In this document: in pieces, positions 1 through 7,923 of the stretch
Numbering within the stretch: position 1 is the first letter of the stretch
Layout of the letters: each line of letters starts with the position of its first letter
NCBI RefSeq assembly: GCF_001422445.1
Contig: NZ_LMNA01000001.1
Span: 480,735-544,734, forward strand
Length of the DNA stretch: 64,000 nucleotides
DNA from: Pseudorhodoferax sp. Leaf274
GTDB taxonomy: Bacteria; Pseudomonadota; Gammaproteobacteria; Burkholderiales; Burkholderiaceae_C
Direction: 5' to 3'
Made by a program: the position numbers and the translations under genes
Notes under the pieces: generated by a model
Told to the model about the DNA's origin: nothing
The model's input: the letters and a program-made list of their open reading frames with translations, nothing else
Database searches by the model: none

Positions 1-1
1 C

Positions 2-988
2 CACGGTCCGAAGATTTCCCGCCGCCAGGTTCTGGGCGGCCTTGCCGCCACCGGCTTCGGCCTGACCGCCCCGCAGGCCTTCGCCCAGGGCGCCGGCAGC
101 TACCCCAACCAGATCATCCGCATCGTGGTGCCCTACCCTGCCGGCGGCGCCACCGACACGCTGGCGCGCATGATGGCCAGCCACCTGCAGACGGCCTGGA
201 GCCAGACCGTGATCGTGGAGAACAAGCCCGGCGCATCGGGCGCCATCGGCAACGACATGGTGGCCAAGGCGGCGCCGGACGGCTACACCGTGCTGATGGC
301 GATCACGGCCATCGTGCAGATCCCGCCGCTGATGCCCAACCTGCCCTACGACGTGATGCGCGACCTGCAGCCGCTGGCGCAGGTGGCCAACACCCAGTCG
401 CTGCTGGCCGTGCCCAAGGCGGCGCCGTTCAAGGAACTCAAGGACTTCGTGGCGCAGGTCAAGGCCAATCCGCGCAAGTTCAACTACGGCAGCTACGGCG
501 TGGGCACCTCCTCGCACATCCAGGGCTCGCTGCTGAACATGCAGGCCGGGCTGGACCTCGTGCACGTGCCCTACAAGGGCGCGGCGCCGCTGCTGCAGGA
601 CCTGCGCGGCAACCAGCTGACCGCCGCCTTCATCGACATGGCCACGGCGCGCCCGCACCTGGATGCCATGCACGTGCTGGCCGTGACCGGCAGCAAGCGC
701 AACCCCACGCTGCCCGATGTGCCGACGTTCGCCGAGCTGGGCTACCACTCCTTCGAGCCGGTCGGGTGGTTCGGCCTGTTCATGCCGGCCAAGGTGCCGG
801 CCCCGATCGCCGCCAAGTTCGCCGCGGAAAGCAACCGCATCCTGCGCCTGCCCGACGTGGTGCAGCGCATCGAGGCGCTGGGCATGGTGCCGGGCGGCAT
901 GCCGACCGCCGAGTTCGCCAAGGTGGTGCGCGACGACGCCGGCATCTACGCCAGGATCATCAAGGACGCGAACATCCGGCTGGAGTGA
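2..988 (+). CDS. Bug-family tripartite tricarboxylate receptor (5' partial)
   Basis: Periplasmic solute-binding protein of the Bug/TctC type, which presents carboxylates to TctAB-like permeases or acts as an orphan receptor. The open frame runs from base 2 with no start codon, so the N-terminus lies outside the window. The first visible residues carry a twin-arginine-like SRRQVLGG stretch, a hydrophobic run and an AFAQG cleavage site, followed by the family motif VPYPAGGATD and later VHVPYKGAAPLLQDL. The C-terminus matches family length. It converges with the downstream AraC gene, the stop codons being 2 bp apart. No tctA/tctB genes are seen nearby. Ligand unknown. Confidence 0.9.
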   Translation, partial: HGPKISRRQVLGGLAATGFGLTAPQAFAQGAGSYPNQIIRIVVPYPAGGATDTLARMMASHLQTAWSQTVIVENKPGASGAIGNDMVAKAAPDGYTVLMAITAIVQIPPLMPNLPYDVMRDLQPLAQVANTQSLLAVPKAAPFKELKDFVAQVKANPRKFNYGSYGVGTSSHIQGSLLNMQAGLDLVHVPYKGAAPLLQDLRGNQLTAAFIDMATARPHLDAMHVLAVTGSKRNPTLPDVPTFAELGYHSFEPVGWFGLFMPAKVPAPIAAKFAAESNRILRLPDVVQRIEALGMVPGGMPTAEFAKVVRDDAGIYARIIKDANIRLE

Positions 989-990
989 GT

Positions 991-2025
991 TCAGGCCGCG
1001 CGCTGCTGCGCCTGCCGGTAGGCCCCCGGCGCCACGCCGGTCCAGTGCTTGAACGCGCGGTGGAAGGTGCTGGCTTCGGAGAAGCCGAGCAGTCCGGCGA
1101 TCTCGGGCAGCGCCATCTCGCTGCGCGCGAGGTATTCCACGGCCACGTCGCGGCGCAGGTCGTCCTTGATCGCGCGAAAACCGGCCTGGCCCTCCTCGCG
1201 CAGCCGGCGGCGCAGCGTCTGCGGCGTCAGGTCCAGCTGGCGGGCCACCTGCACCAGCGAAGGCAGCTCGGCCGCTAGCTGGTGGCGCAGCAGCCGGCGG
1301 ATGCGCTCTGTCACGCTGGCGTGGTCGCGGTACTTCACCAGCAGGCTGGCCGGCGCCTGGCGCATGAACGCGGTCAGGCTCTGCGCGTCCTGCACCACGG
1401 GCATCTCCAGGCAGCCCGCGCCGAAGGTCCAGGCCATGCGCTCGCCGCCATACTGGATCGGCGCCTGGAACACCAGCGCCGCCTCGCTGACGGGGCCGGG
1501 CGTGGAGGCCGGATAGTTCACGCTGAGCAGCGGGATGCGCCGGCCGGCCAGCCACGAGGCCAGGCCGTAGGCAAGGAAACAGAAGACGCGCTGCGCATAG
1601 GCCAGCAGCGGGTCGAACGGGTCGCGCGGCGCCACGCTGACGCTGGCCAGCGCGCCCTGGCGCTGCAGCCGCGGCGTGAAGTCGTCGATCAGCAGGCGGT
1701 ACTGGCGCAGGCCGATGTCCAGCGCCTCGCCCAGCGTGCGGCAGCCCACCAGCAGCCGGCAGGTCTGGCCGAACGCACCCGGTGGCACCGGGCGGCTGCA
1801 CAGGCCCCAGAGCTCGTCGCGCAGGCGGTGGCGCAGCCGGTGCGTGAGGCGCGCGTACTGCGCCTGCGTGACCCGCGAGAGCGGCGAGGCCAGCAGCGCC
1901 GGGGCAATGCCGGCGCTCTCCAGCAGCGCGTCCACATCGATGCCGCGGCGGCGTGCGCCGAGCAGGATGCGCTCGACCTGGCCGATGGCGATGGTGTGTC
2001 TGGCACGCGGCGCGGTGGCGGTCAA
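991..2025 (-). CDS. AraC-family transcriptional regulator (OruR-like), copy 1
   Basis: Transcription factor of 344 aa with an N-terminal arabinose-binding-like domain (about residues 15-200) and a C-terminal double helix-turn-helix (about 240-340; PSLVQVARQLDLTPQTLRRR and FSEASTFHRAFKHWTG). The proposed start is TTG, chosen because it aligns residue for residue with the ATG of the paralogue at 5889-6920 (each has nine residues before the shared HTI). No clear Shine-Dalgarno is visible. It is last in a minus-strand run after two CaiB-type CoA-transferases and probably controls them. Inducer unknown. Confidence 0.88.
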   Translation of the reverse strand: MTATAPRARHTIAIGQVERILLGARRRGIDVDALLESAGIAPALLASPLSRVTQAQYARLTHRLRHRLRDELWGLCSRPVPPGAFGQTCRLLVGCRTLGEALDIGLRQYRLLIDDFTPRLQRQGALASVSVAPRDPFDPLLAYAQRVFCFLAYGLASWLAGRRIPLLSVNYPASTPGPVSEAALVFQAPIQYGGERMAWTFGAGCLEMPVVQDAQSLTAFMRQAPASLLVKYRDHASVTERIRRLLRHQLAAELPSLVQVARQLDLTPQTLRRRLREEGQAGFRAIKDDLRRDVAVEYLARSEMALPEIAGLLGFSEASTFHRAFKHWTGVAPGAYRQAQQRAA

Positions 2026-2103
2026 AGGGGCGGGGCGATCGGCAGTCCGGGAGGGCCGCCTTTTTACCCCAGGGCCCTGCGGCGCCTGCGGCGCTCCTGG
2101 CGC

Positions 2104-3273
2104 TCAGGCGACAACGCCGCTGGCGCGCAGCGCCGCCAGCTGTTCGGCCGTGTAGCCGGCCTCGGCCAGCAGCTCGTCGCTGTGCTCGCCGGGCCGGGGG
2201 GCGGGCCGCCGCACCTCGAAAGCGTGGCCGCTCATCTGCACGGGGCTGGCCAGCTGGGCGCCGCCGGGCGCGTCCAGCACCATGCGGCGCGCGCGGAATT
2301 GCGGCGTGTCGAGCGATTCGTCCAGGCGCAGCACGGGCGTCACGCAGCAGTCGTTGTCGGCGAAGACCTCCTGCCAGTGCGCCAGCGGCTTGGACGCGAT
2401 GAGTTCGGCCACGTCGGCGCGCACGGCGTCGGCCTCGGCGGGGCTGGCTGGCAGGTGGCGGGCCTTGAGGTCGGGCCGGGCGATGGTCTCGCAAAAGCCA
2501 TCCCAGAACTTGCGCTCCAGCGCGCCCACGGCCAGGTGGCGGCCGTCTTGCGTTCGGTACAGCCCGTAGCAGGGCAGCGCGCCCGAGAGCTTGTCGGCCC
2601 CGGCCGGCCGGGTCGCGCCGTGGCCGTTCAGCGTGACCATGGCCACGAGGTTGTGGGCCAGCGCGGCATCGGCCATGGCGATGTCCACGTGCCGGCCGCG
2701 GCCCGTGCGGCCGGCGTCGAACAGCGCGGCCAACAGGCCCATTGCCGAGGTCAGGGCGCCGCCCATGAGGTCGGCGATCGGCAGGTTGGACAGCGCGGGC
2801 TGCCCGCCCTGGCCGATCTGCTCGGTGACGCCGGCCAGCGCGCAGTAGTTGAGGTCGTGTCCCGGCGCGTCGCGCATGGGGCCGTTCTGGCCATAGCCCG
2901 TGATGCTGCAGAACACCAGCCTGGGGTTGATCCCGGCCAGCGCGGCATAGCCCGCGCCCAGCCTGTCCATCACGCCGGGGCGAAAGCCCTCCACCAGCAC
3001 GTCGGCCGTGCGCGCGAGCGCCTTGAGCGCCTCCACGCCCGCGGGCTGCTTGAGGTCCAGCCGCAGCGCGCGCTTGTTGCGGTGGACCAGCGCGCGCAGG
3101 GGCGGCGCGGCGTAGTCGCCCGCGCCCGTGTCCTCGATCTTGACGACATCGGCGCCGAGGTCGGCCAGGTGCAGCGTGCAGACCGGGCCCGGCAGCAGCC
3201 GCGTGAGGTCGAGCACGCGCACGCCGGCCAGCGGCGCGCGGGAGGGGGCGGGGATGGCGGTGTCGTTCGTCAT
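2104..3273 (-). CDS. CaiB/BaiF CoA-transferase family, alpha-methylacyl-CoA racemase-like
   Basis: Family III CoA-transferase or 2-methylacyl-CoA epimerase of 389 aa. The N-terminus GVRVLDLTRLLPGPVCTLHL and the APGHDLNYCALAG motif, with the active-site Asp of the racemase branch, point to alpha-methylacyl-CoA racemase rather than a strict transferase. The ATG at 3273 gives normal family length. It lies 71 bp downstream of a second CaiB-type gene in the same direction. Together with the hydratase at 7.1 kb and the acyl-CoA ligase at 9.8 kb it fits catabolism of a branched or alicyclic acid; the substrate cannot be named from sequence. Confidence 0.87.
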   Translation of the reverse strand: MTNDTAIPAPSRAPLAGVRVLDLTRLLPGPVCTLHLADLGADVVKIEDTGAGDYAAPPLRALVHRNKRALRLDLKQPAGVEALKALARTADVLVEGFRPGVMDRLGAGYAALAGINPRLVFCSITGYGQNGPMRDAPGHDLNYCALAGVTEQIGQGGQPALSNLPIADLMGGALTSAMGLLAALFDAGRTGRGRHVDIAMADAALAHNLVAMVTLNGHGATRPAGADKLSGALPCYGLYRTQDGRHLAVGALERKFWDGFCETIARPDLKARHLPASPAEADAVRADVAELIASKPLAHWQEVFADNDCCVTPVLRLDESLDTPQFRARRMVLDAPGGAQLASPVQMSGHAFEVRRPAPRPGEHSDELLAEAGYTAEQLAALRASGVVA

Positions 3274-3344
3274 GGCGGCGCAGTCTAGGCAGCGCCGCGC
3301 GCACTGGCGATGGCCGATTGGATGCTTTGGATTGGCCCGAACGA

Positions 3345-4550
3345 TCAACGCACGGCGCCGGCAGCCGCCAGCGCGTCGATGGCCGCGGCGCCGTAGCCCA
3401 GTTCGGCCAGCAGCTCGCGCGTGTGCTGGCCGCGGTGCGCGCCGGGGCCGGGCGGCTGCGGCGCGCCACCGCCGAAGCGGGCCGCGCCAGCCGGCAGGCG
3501 CACGCGGCCCGCATCGCCATTGGCAACGATGCACAGGCTGGCGTTGTGCACCACCTGCGGGTCGCGCAGCACCTCTGCGCGGCCGTTCACGCGGCCCACC
3601 GGCACGCCGTGCGCCATGAGCCGGCGCACGGCCTCGTCCGTGTCCAGGTCGGCCAGCACGGGGCCGAGTTCCTCGCGCAGCGCCTGGCCGTGGCGCTGCA
3701 GCGCCGGCACGCTGGAAAAACGCGGGTCGTCGGCCAGCTCGGGCCGGCCCAGCGCCGTGCACAGGCCGACCAGCTCGCTGCGCTGCGGCGTGTTGGTGGT
3801 CAGCGCGCCGTCGCGGGTCTTCCACGGCCGGTGGCTGATGCCGAACTCGGGCGCGGGCGGCGGCGCCTCGTCGAGGAACACGTGGTTGTACATGGCGTCG
3901 GGCCACTGGAAGGCCACGGCCGCGTCGAGCATGGAGACCTGGACATGCTGGCCGCCGGCACCGCGCTCGCGCGCCAGCAGCGCCGCCGAGATGGCCTGCG
4001 CCGCGGTCAGCGCGGTGAGCTTGTCGCACAGTGTGGTGGTGACGAGCAGCGGATCGCCGCCGGCCGGCTGGGCGTGCACCGAACACATGCCCGACAGGGC
4101 CTGGATCACGGCGTCGTAGGCCCGGCCTTCGGCATAGGGGCCGTCGGGGCCGAAGCCCGTGATGGAAGCGTGCACCAGCCCCGGGTTCAGTTCCTCGAGC
4201 GCCGCGCGGCCGAAGCCCAGCCGGGCCAGCGCCTGCGGCCGCATGTTGTCCACCAGCACGTCCGCGCCGCGCAGCAGCGTGCGCAACACCTCGCGGCCGG
4301 CCTCGGCCTTCAGGTCGAGCGTGATGCAGCGCTTGCCGCGGTTGGCCGCGATGAACATGGCCGACAGATCGCCCTTGGCCGGACCGATGCGCCGGCTCGT
4401 GTCGCCCTCGGGTGCCTCGACCTTGACCACGTCGGCCCCCTGGTCGGCCAGCATGCTGACGGCCAGCGGGCCGGCCAGCATGGTGGACAGATCCACCACG
4501 CGGATGCCGCGCAGCGGCGCCTTCGGATCGGCCTTGCCATTCGCCTCCAT
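3345..4550 (-). CDS. CaiB/BaiF family III CoA-transferase
   Basis: Formyl-CoA-transferase-like enzyme of 401 aa that would move CoA between carboxylic acids. Visible motifs are GIRVVDLSTMLAGPLAVSML at the N-terminus, RGKRCITLDLK, and RAYDAVIQALSGM, whose Asp is the expected covalent acyl carrier. The start at 4550 is chosen because a GGAGG lies 6 nt upstream; an in-frame ATG at 4556 directly abuts that motif. The start overlaps the stop of the DsbA-like gene by one base (TGATG), so the two are translationally coupled. Confidence 0.9.
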   Translation of the reverse strand: MEANGKADPKAPLRGIRVVDLSTMLAGPLAVSMLADQGADVVKVEAPEGDTSRRIGPAKGDLSAMFIAANRGKRCITLDLKAEAGREVLRTLLRGADVLVDNMRPQALARLGFGRAALEELNPGLVHASITGFGPDGPYAEGRAYDAVIQALSGMCSVHAQPAGGDPLLVTTTLCDKLTALTAAQAISAALLARERGAGGQHVQVSMLDAAVAFQWPDAMYNHVFLDEAPPPAPEFGISHRPWKTRDGALTTNTPQRSELVGLCTALGRPELADDPRFSSVPALQRHGQALREELGPVLADLDTDEAVRRLMAHGVPVGRVNGRAEVLRDPQVVHNASLCIVANGDAGRVRLPAGAARFGGGAPQPPGPGAHRGQHTRELLAELGYGAAAIDALAAAGAVR

Positions 4551-5149
4551 CACCATCCTCCTCGTTCGAGCCAGTTGTCGAGCATGGGCATGCGGTCCAC
4601 GCCCCAGAACACTTCGCCGTCGGCCACGAACGTCGGCGCGCCCCACACGCCGGCCGCCATGGCCGCCTCGGTGGCGGCGCGCAGCCGGTCCTTGCAGGCC
4701 TGGCCCTGCAACAGCGTGGGCAGGTCGACCACGTCGGCCTGCGTGGCCACGGCGATGTCCATCAACGCCTGCGCGTCGCGCGGCGAATCGCCCAGCGCAT
4801 GGTGGCGGCGGAACACCTCCACCGCAAAGCGCTTGGCGGCCTCGGCGTCGACATCGTGGATGAGCCAGAACGCGCGGTCGGCGGCCACATTCGCGAAGGC
4901 GGCGGTGTCGCCCGGCGCATAGGGCACGTCCAGCCAGCGCGCGACGCGGCGGATGTCCTTGCGGATGTAGTCCCCCTTGAGCGGCAGCGCCGTGAGCGCC
5001 TGCGTCATGCCCAGCACGTCCTTCATGACGCTGCGCATGTGGAAGGCGTGCCAGCGCACCTGGCGGCCGTGGCGCGCGGCCAGCGCCTCGATGCGCGTGG
5101 AGCCGAAGTAGCCGTAGGGCGAGAAGAAGTCGAAGTAGAAATCCAGCAT
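4550..5149 (-). CDS. 2-hydroxychromene-2-carboxylate isomerase / DsbA-family protein
   Basis: Thioredoxin-fold protein of 199 aa in the kappa-GST/HCCA isomerase branch, which uses glutathione to isomerise intermediates of aromatic breakdown. The N-terminus LDFYFDFFSPYGYFGS carries the conserved Ser-Pro-Tyr in place of the DsbA CXXC. Near the C-terminus are GVWGAPTFVADGEVFWGVDR and the family RMPML. The ATG at 5149 gives the usual 200-aa length; an in-frame TTG at 5188 would add a Pro/Ala-rich 13-residue tail. It is coupled to the CaiB gene downstream. Confidence 0.88.
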   Translation of the reverse strand: MLDFYFDFFSPYGYFGSTRIEALAARHGRQVRWHAFHMRSVMKDVLGMTQALTALPLKGDYIRKDIRRVARWLDVPYAPGDTAAFANVAADRAFWLIHDVDAEAAKRFAVEVFRRHHALGDSPRDAQALMDIAVATQADVVDLPTLLQGQACKDRLRAATEAAMAAGVWGAPTFVADGEVFWGVDRMPMLDNWLERGGW

Positions 5150-5261
5150 GGGGGCCGGAGCATGCGGCGCAGGGGCGGGTGCGCTCAATGGCAGCTTCGG
5201 CCAGCGGCGATGGCACGATCGACCAAAGCGAGCACGCCAACGCTACATTCGGCGCAACGGC

Positions 5262-5783
5262 TTACAGAGGGGCATTGAGAGCGATGGAGAAGACCCCGGC
5301 CACAAACCCCAGCAAGGACTTCGCCAGGCCCGTCACTGCTGGTTCGGTTGCGTCCTTCGACTTCCAATAGAAGGCGACTGCGACGAGTAACGAGATGACG
5401 TACATCGCGGCGCTGCCAACCTGGAGGTTGCTGACTGTTGGAATGCTTGCAGATACCGCAGAGGCAGCGGCCTGGGCGGCCGAAGCTGCATTGGCGGCAG
5501 GTGCAGCCGCCACGGCCGCGCCGGCAATCTTGTTCACGTTGTCCGTGACGGTCTGGATCGAAGGTAGTCCGATCGCATACCCAACATAGGTGGCCAACGA
5601 CACGCTGATGGTCGTGATCGACAGCGACTGAAACTGCCGAAAACCGGTTGCCGTTTGACCTTGAGGTGTTGGATGAAACCCCATGTCGCACAAACAAATG
5701 TAGTACCAGAACAACCCAATTGCACCTGCACTGACGATGAGCCCGCTTCTCAATTCCGAGTTGGTGATCGACGAAAGATCCAT
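5262..5783 (-). CDS. Hypothetical membrane protein, about three TM helices
   Basis: Unrecognised protein of 173 aa. A strong AAGGAG lies at proper distance before the ATG at 5783 (an upstream ATG at 5798 lacks one). The sequence has a hydrophobic segment near residues 15-32 (GLIVSAGAIGLFWYYICLCD), a second near 52-70, an Ala-rich amphipathic linker (about 85-115) and a C-terminal pair of hydrophobic stretches (MYVISLLVAVAFYWKSK and LLGFVAGVFSIAL). Codon use is less GC-biased than its neighbours, suggesting recent acquisition. It lies alone between an AraC gene and the DsbA-like gene. No function can be assigned. Confidence 0.72.
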   Translation of the reverse strand: MDLSSITNSELRSGLIVSAGAIGLFWYYICLCDMGFHPTPQGQTATGFRQFQSLSITTISVSLATYVGYAIGLPSIQTVTDNVNKIAGAAVAAAPAANAASAAQAAASAVSASIPTVSNLQVGSAAMYVISLLVAVAFYWKSKDATEPAVTGLAKSLLGFVAGVFSIALNAPL

Positions 5784-5888
5784 GGCTGCTCCTTGCAAGA
5801 CATGGTCGTTTGTAGTGGTGCTTTGTCGTCGTCACATCCTCAGCCAAGATGAGGCGACGTGCGGGCGCTCCAACTGCCGCGCTGGTCG

Positions 5889-6920
5889 TCAGGCGCGGGT
5901 GATGTGCGCGAGCCGGTACTCGCCGGGCGCCACGCCCGTCCACTGCTTGAAGGCGCGCTGGAAGGTGCTGGACTCCGAGAAGCCCAGGCGCTCGGCGATC
6001 TCGGGCAGCGTGAGTTCGGGCCGCGCGAGGTATTCGATGGCGGTGTCGCGCCGCAGTTCTTCCTTGATGCCGCGGTAGCCCTGGCCTTCCTCGCGCAGCC
6101 GGCGCCGCAGGGTCTGCGGCGTCATGGCCAGTTCGCGGCCGATGTCTTCCAGCGAAGGCAGCTCGCCGGCCAGGTGGCCGCGCAGGATGCGGCGGATGCG
6201 CTCGGTGGTGCTGGACGATTCGCGGTAGCGCACCAGCAGGTTGGCCGGCGCGTGCTGCAGGAATTCCGCGAGGGCTTCCTCGGTCTGCACCACGGGCAGT
6301 TCCAGCCAGCGCGCGTCCACATACCAGCCGGCGCCGCCAGGCGTGCCGCGCACGGGCGCGCGCAGCACGGTGCCCGCGTCGGGGAACTCGGCGGCCACCA
6401 CGGCCGGGTACTCCAGCCCCAGCAGCGGCAGGCGCCGCGCCACCAGCCAGGAGCCCAGGCCGTAGGTGAAGAAGATGAAGGTGCGCTGCGCATAGGCCAG
6501 CGCCAGGTCGACCGGCACGCGCGGCGCCACGGAAAGGTGCGCCACGCCGTCCTGCACGGTGAGCCGCGGCACCAGGTCGCGCAGCAGCAGCCGGTAGTGG
6601 CGCAACCCCAGCGCCAGCGCGGCCCCCAGCGTGCGGCCACCCAGCATCAAGCGACAACCCTGCGTGAAGCTGCCCAGCGGCAGCGGCGTGGGGCACAGGC
6701 CCCAGAGTTCGTCGCGCAGCGTGTGGCGCAGGCCGGCCAGCAGGCGCGCGTACTGGTCGCGTGTCACGCGCGACAGCGGCGAGCCCAGCAATGCGGGCGA
6801 GATGCCGGCGCGCGCGAGCAGCCGGTCCACATCGACGGCACGGCGCCGCGCGCCGAGCAGCACGCGGTGCACGTGCACGATGGAGATCGTGTGCTGGGTG
6901 AAGCCCGGCTGTGCGGCCAT
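5889..6920 (-). CDS. AraC-family transcriptional regulator (OruR-like), copy 2
   Basis: 343-aa paralogue of the regulator at 991-2025, alike along its whole length: HTISI, LLGARRR near the start and a C-terminal HTH pair with LTLPEIAERLGFSESSTFQR. The arabinose-binding-like sensor domain fills about residues 15-200. The ATG at 6920 is favoured by alignment with the paralogue; the frame stays open upstream but enters the repeat element at 6927-7148. The gene's promoter must therefore lie in or beyond that element. Likely controls the CoA-transferase/hydratase genes on either side. Confidence 0.88.
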   Translation of the reverse strand: MAAQPGFTQHTISIVHVHRVLLGARRRAVDVDRLLARAGISPALLGSPLSRVTRDQYARLLAGLRHTLRDELWGLCPTPLPLGSFTQGCRLMLGGRTLGAALALGLRHYRLLLRDLVPRLTVQDGVAHLSVAPRVPVDLALAYAQRTFIFFTYGLGSWLVARRLPLLGLEYPAVVAAEFPDAGTVLRAPVRGTPGGAGWYVDARWLELPVVQTEEALAEFLQHAPANLLVRYRESSSTTERIRRILRGHLAGELPSLEDIGRELAMTPQTLRRRLREEGQGYRGIKEELRRDTAIEYLARPELTLPEIAERLGFSESSTFQRAFKQWTGVAPGEYRLAHITRA

Positions 6921-6926
6921 TGCGTC

Positions 6927-7148
6927 AGAGCTTGTGAAGGAATGGATGGGGCTCACGACGGGGTGCCCGCAGGTGTCGGGCAAGGCGCGTCGCGCAGTCC
7001 GTATCGAGATACGGACAAGCGGCGCAACGCCGCCCGGCGCCAGTGGGTGCCCCGGCCCGCAGGGCAAGACCCCGCGAACGGCGGTTGGATGTCGAAACGG
7101 TGCACATCGGGGTCTTGCGTGAGTTCAAGCCATTGCTTCACAAGCTCT
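6927..7148. repeat. MITE-like nested inverted-repeat element, about 222 bp
   Basis: The ends are 19-bp inverted repeats with one mismatch (AGAGCTTGTGAAGGAATGG at 6927-6945 against 7130-7148). Inside are many perfect stems: CTCACG/CGTGAG (6952-6957, 7118-7123), TGCCCG/CGGGCA (6964-6982), GTCCGTATC/GATACGGAC with a 2-nt loop (6997-7016), GCGGCG/CGCCGC (7019-7033) and an 11-bp pair GCAAGACCCCG (7064-7074)/CGGGGTCTTGC (7108-7118). No convincing gene lies inside. The right end touches the stop codon of the hydratase gene. No clear target duplication was found. Confidence 0.75.
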
Positions 7149-7894
7149 CAGGCGCCGGTGAACTGCGGCGCGCGCTTGGCGGCCCAGGCGGCGCGGCCTT
7201 CCTGCAGGTCGGCCGAGTGCGCGGCGCGCGCGATGTCGTGCTGCAGCGCGTCCATGTCGAGCGCGCCGCGCGCGATGCGGTTCAGGTGCTTCTTCATGCC
7301 GAGCAGGGCCAGCGGCGCCATGGCGGCCAGGCGCTTGGCCAGCGCATCGGCCTCGGCGGCCAGGGCTTCGGGCGCGACCAGCTGCGTGAGGAAGCCGATG
7401 GCGCGCATCTCGTCGGCCCCGATGCGCTCGGCCGTCAGGAACAGGCGCTTGGCCTGGTCCAGGCCGAGGCGGCTGACGTAACGCTCCAGCCCGCGCGGGT
7501 AGAAGTGCAGGCCCAGCCGTGCGGCCGGCATGAACATGTCGATGCCCTGCGCGCCGAGCCGGAAATCGCAGGCCAGCGCGAGGTCGGTGGCACCGCCGTA
7601 GACGCCACCCTGCAGCACGGCCAGCGTGACGGGGCGCGCGTCTTCGAGCGCATTGGCCAGTTCTTCGAAGGCCTGGGGCTTCTCCGGGTCCATCTGGCCG
7701 ATGTCGAAGCCGCTGCAGAAGTAGCGGCCGGTGGAGGCCAGGCGCAGCACCAGCACCTCGGGGCGCGCGTTGACGGCGGCGATGTGCGCGGCCAGCACAT
7801 CGAGGTCCACAGGCTCCAGCCGGTTGGCCTGTTCGGGGCGGCGCAAGGTGATGGTGGCGCTGGCGCCGGTGATCTCCAGAAGGGGCGTGTCCAT
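7148..7894 (-). CDS. Enoyl-CoA hydratase/isomerase family protein
   Basis: Crotonase-fold protein of 248 aa acting on enoyl-CoA or related CoA thioesters. The oxyanion-hole segments are visible as YFCSGFDIGQM and LQGGVYGGATDLALACDFRL; the usual acidic catalytic position is not obvious, so the precise reaction is open. The ATG at 7894 gives normal length. The stop codon coincides with the right end of the inverted-repeat element at 6927-7148. A Bug-type receptor lies 29 bp upstream in the same direction, suggesting uptake and breakdown of the same acid. Confidence 0.87.
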   Translation of the reverse strand: MDTPLLEITGASATITLRRPEQANRLEPVDLDVLAAHIAAVNARPEVLVLRLASTGRYFCSGFDIGQMDPEKPQAFEELANALEDARPVTLAVLQGGVYGGATDLALACDFRLGAQGIDMFMPAARLGLHFYPRGLERYVSRLGLDQAKRLFLTAERIGADEMRAIGFLTQLVAPEALAAEADALAKRLAAMAPLALLGMKKHLNRIARGALDMDALQHDIARAAHSADLQEGRAAWAAKRAPQFTGA

Positions 7895-7923
7895 GGGGGG
7901 CGCATGTTCGCACAGCGTCCCGG

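Noticed and set aside
1282..3288. Very long open frame (over 600 codons) on the plus strand, opposite the AraC and CaiB genes
   Set aside because: Shadow of high-GC genes on the other strand; product is Arg/Gln/Ala-rich low complexity with no domain, while the minus-strand frames show clear motifs.
6953..7141. 62-codon minus-strand frame inside the inverted-repeat element (starts MKQWLELTQDPDVHRFDIQ)
   Set aside because: It is a translation of palindromic repeat DNA, has no ribosome site, and its composition follows the stems.
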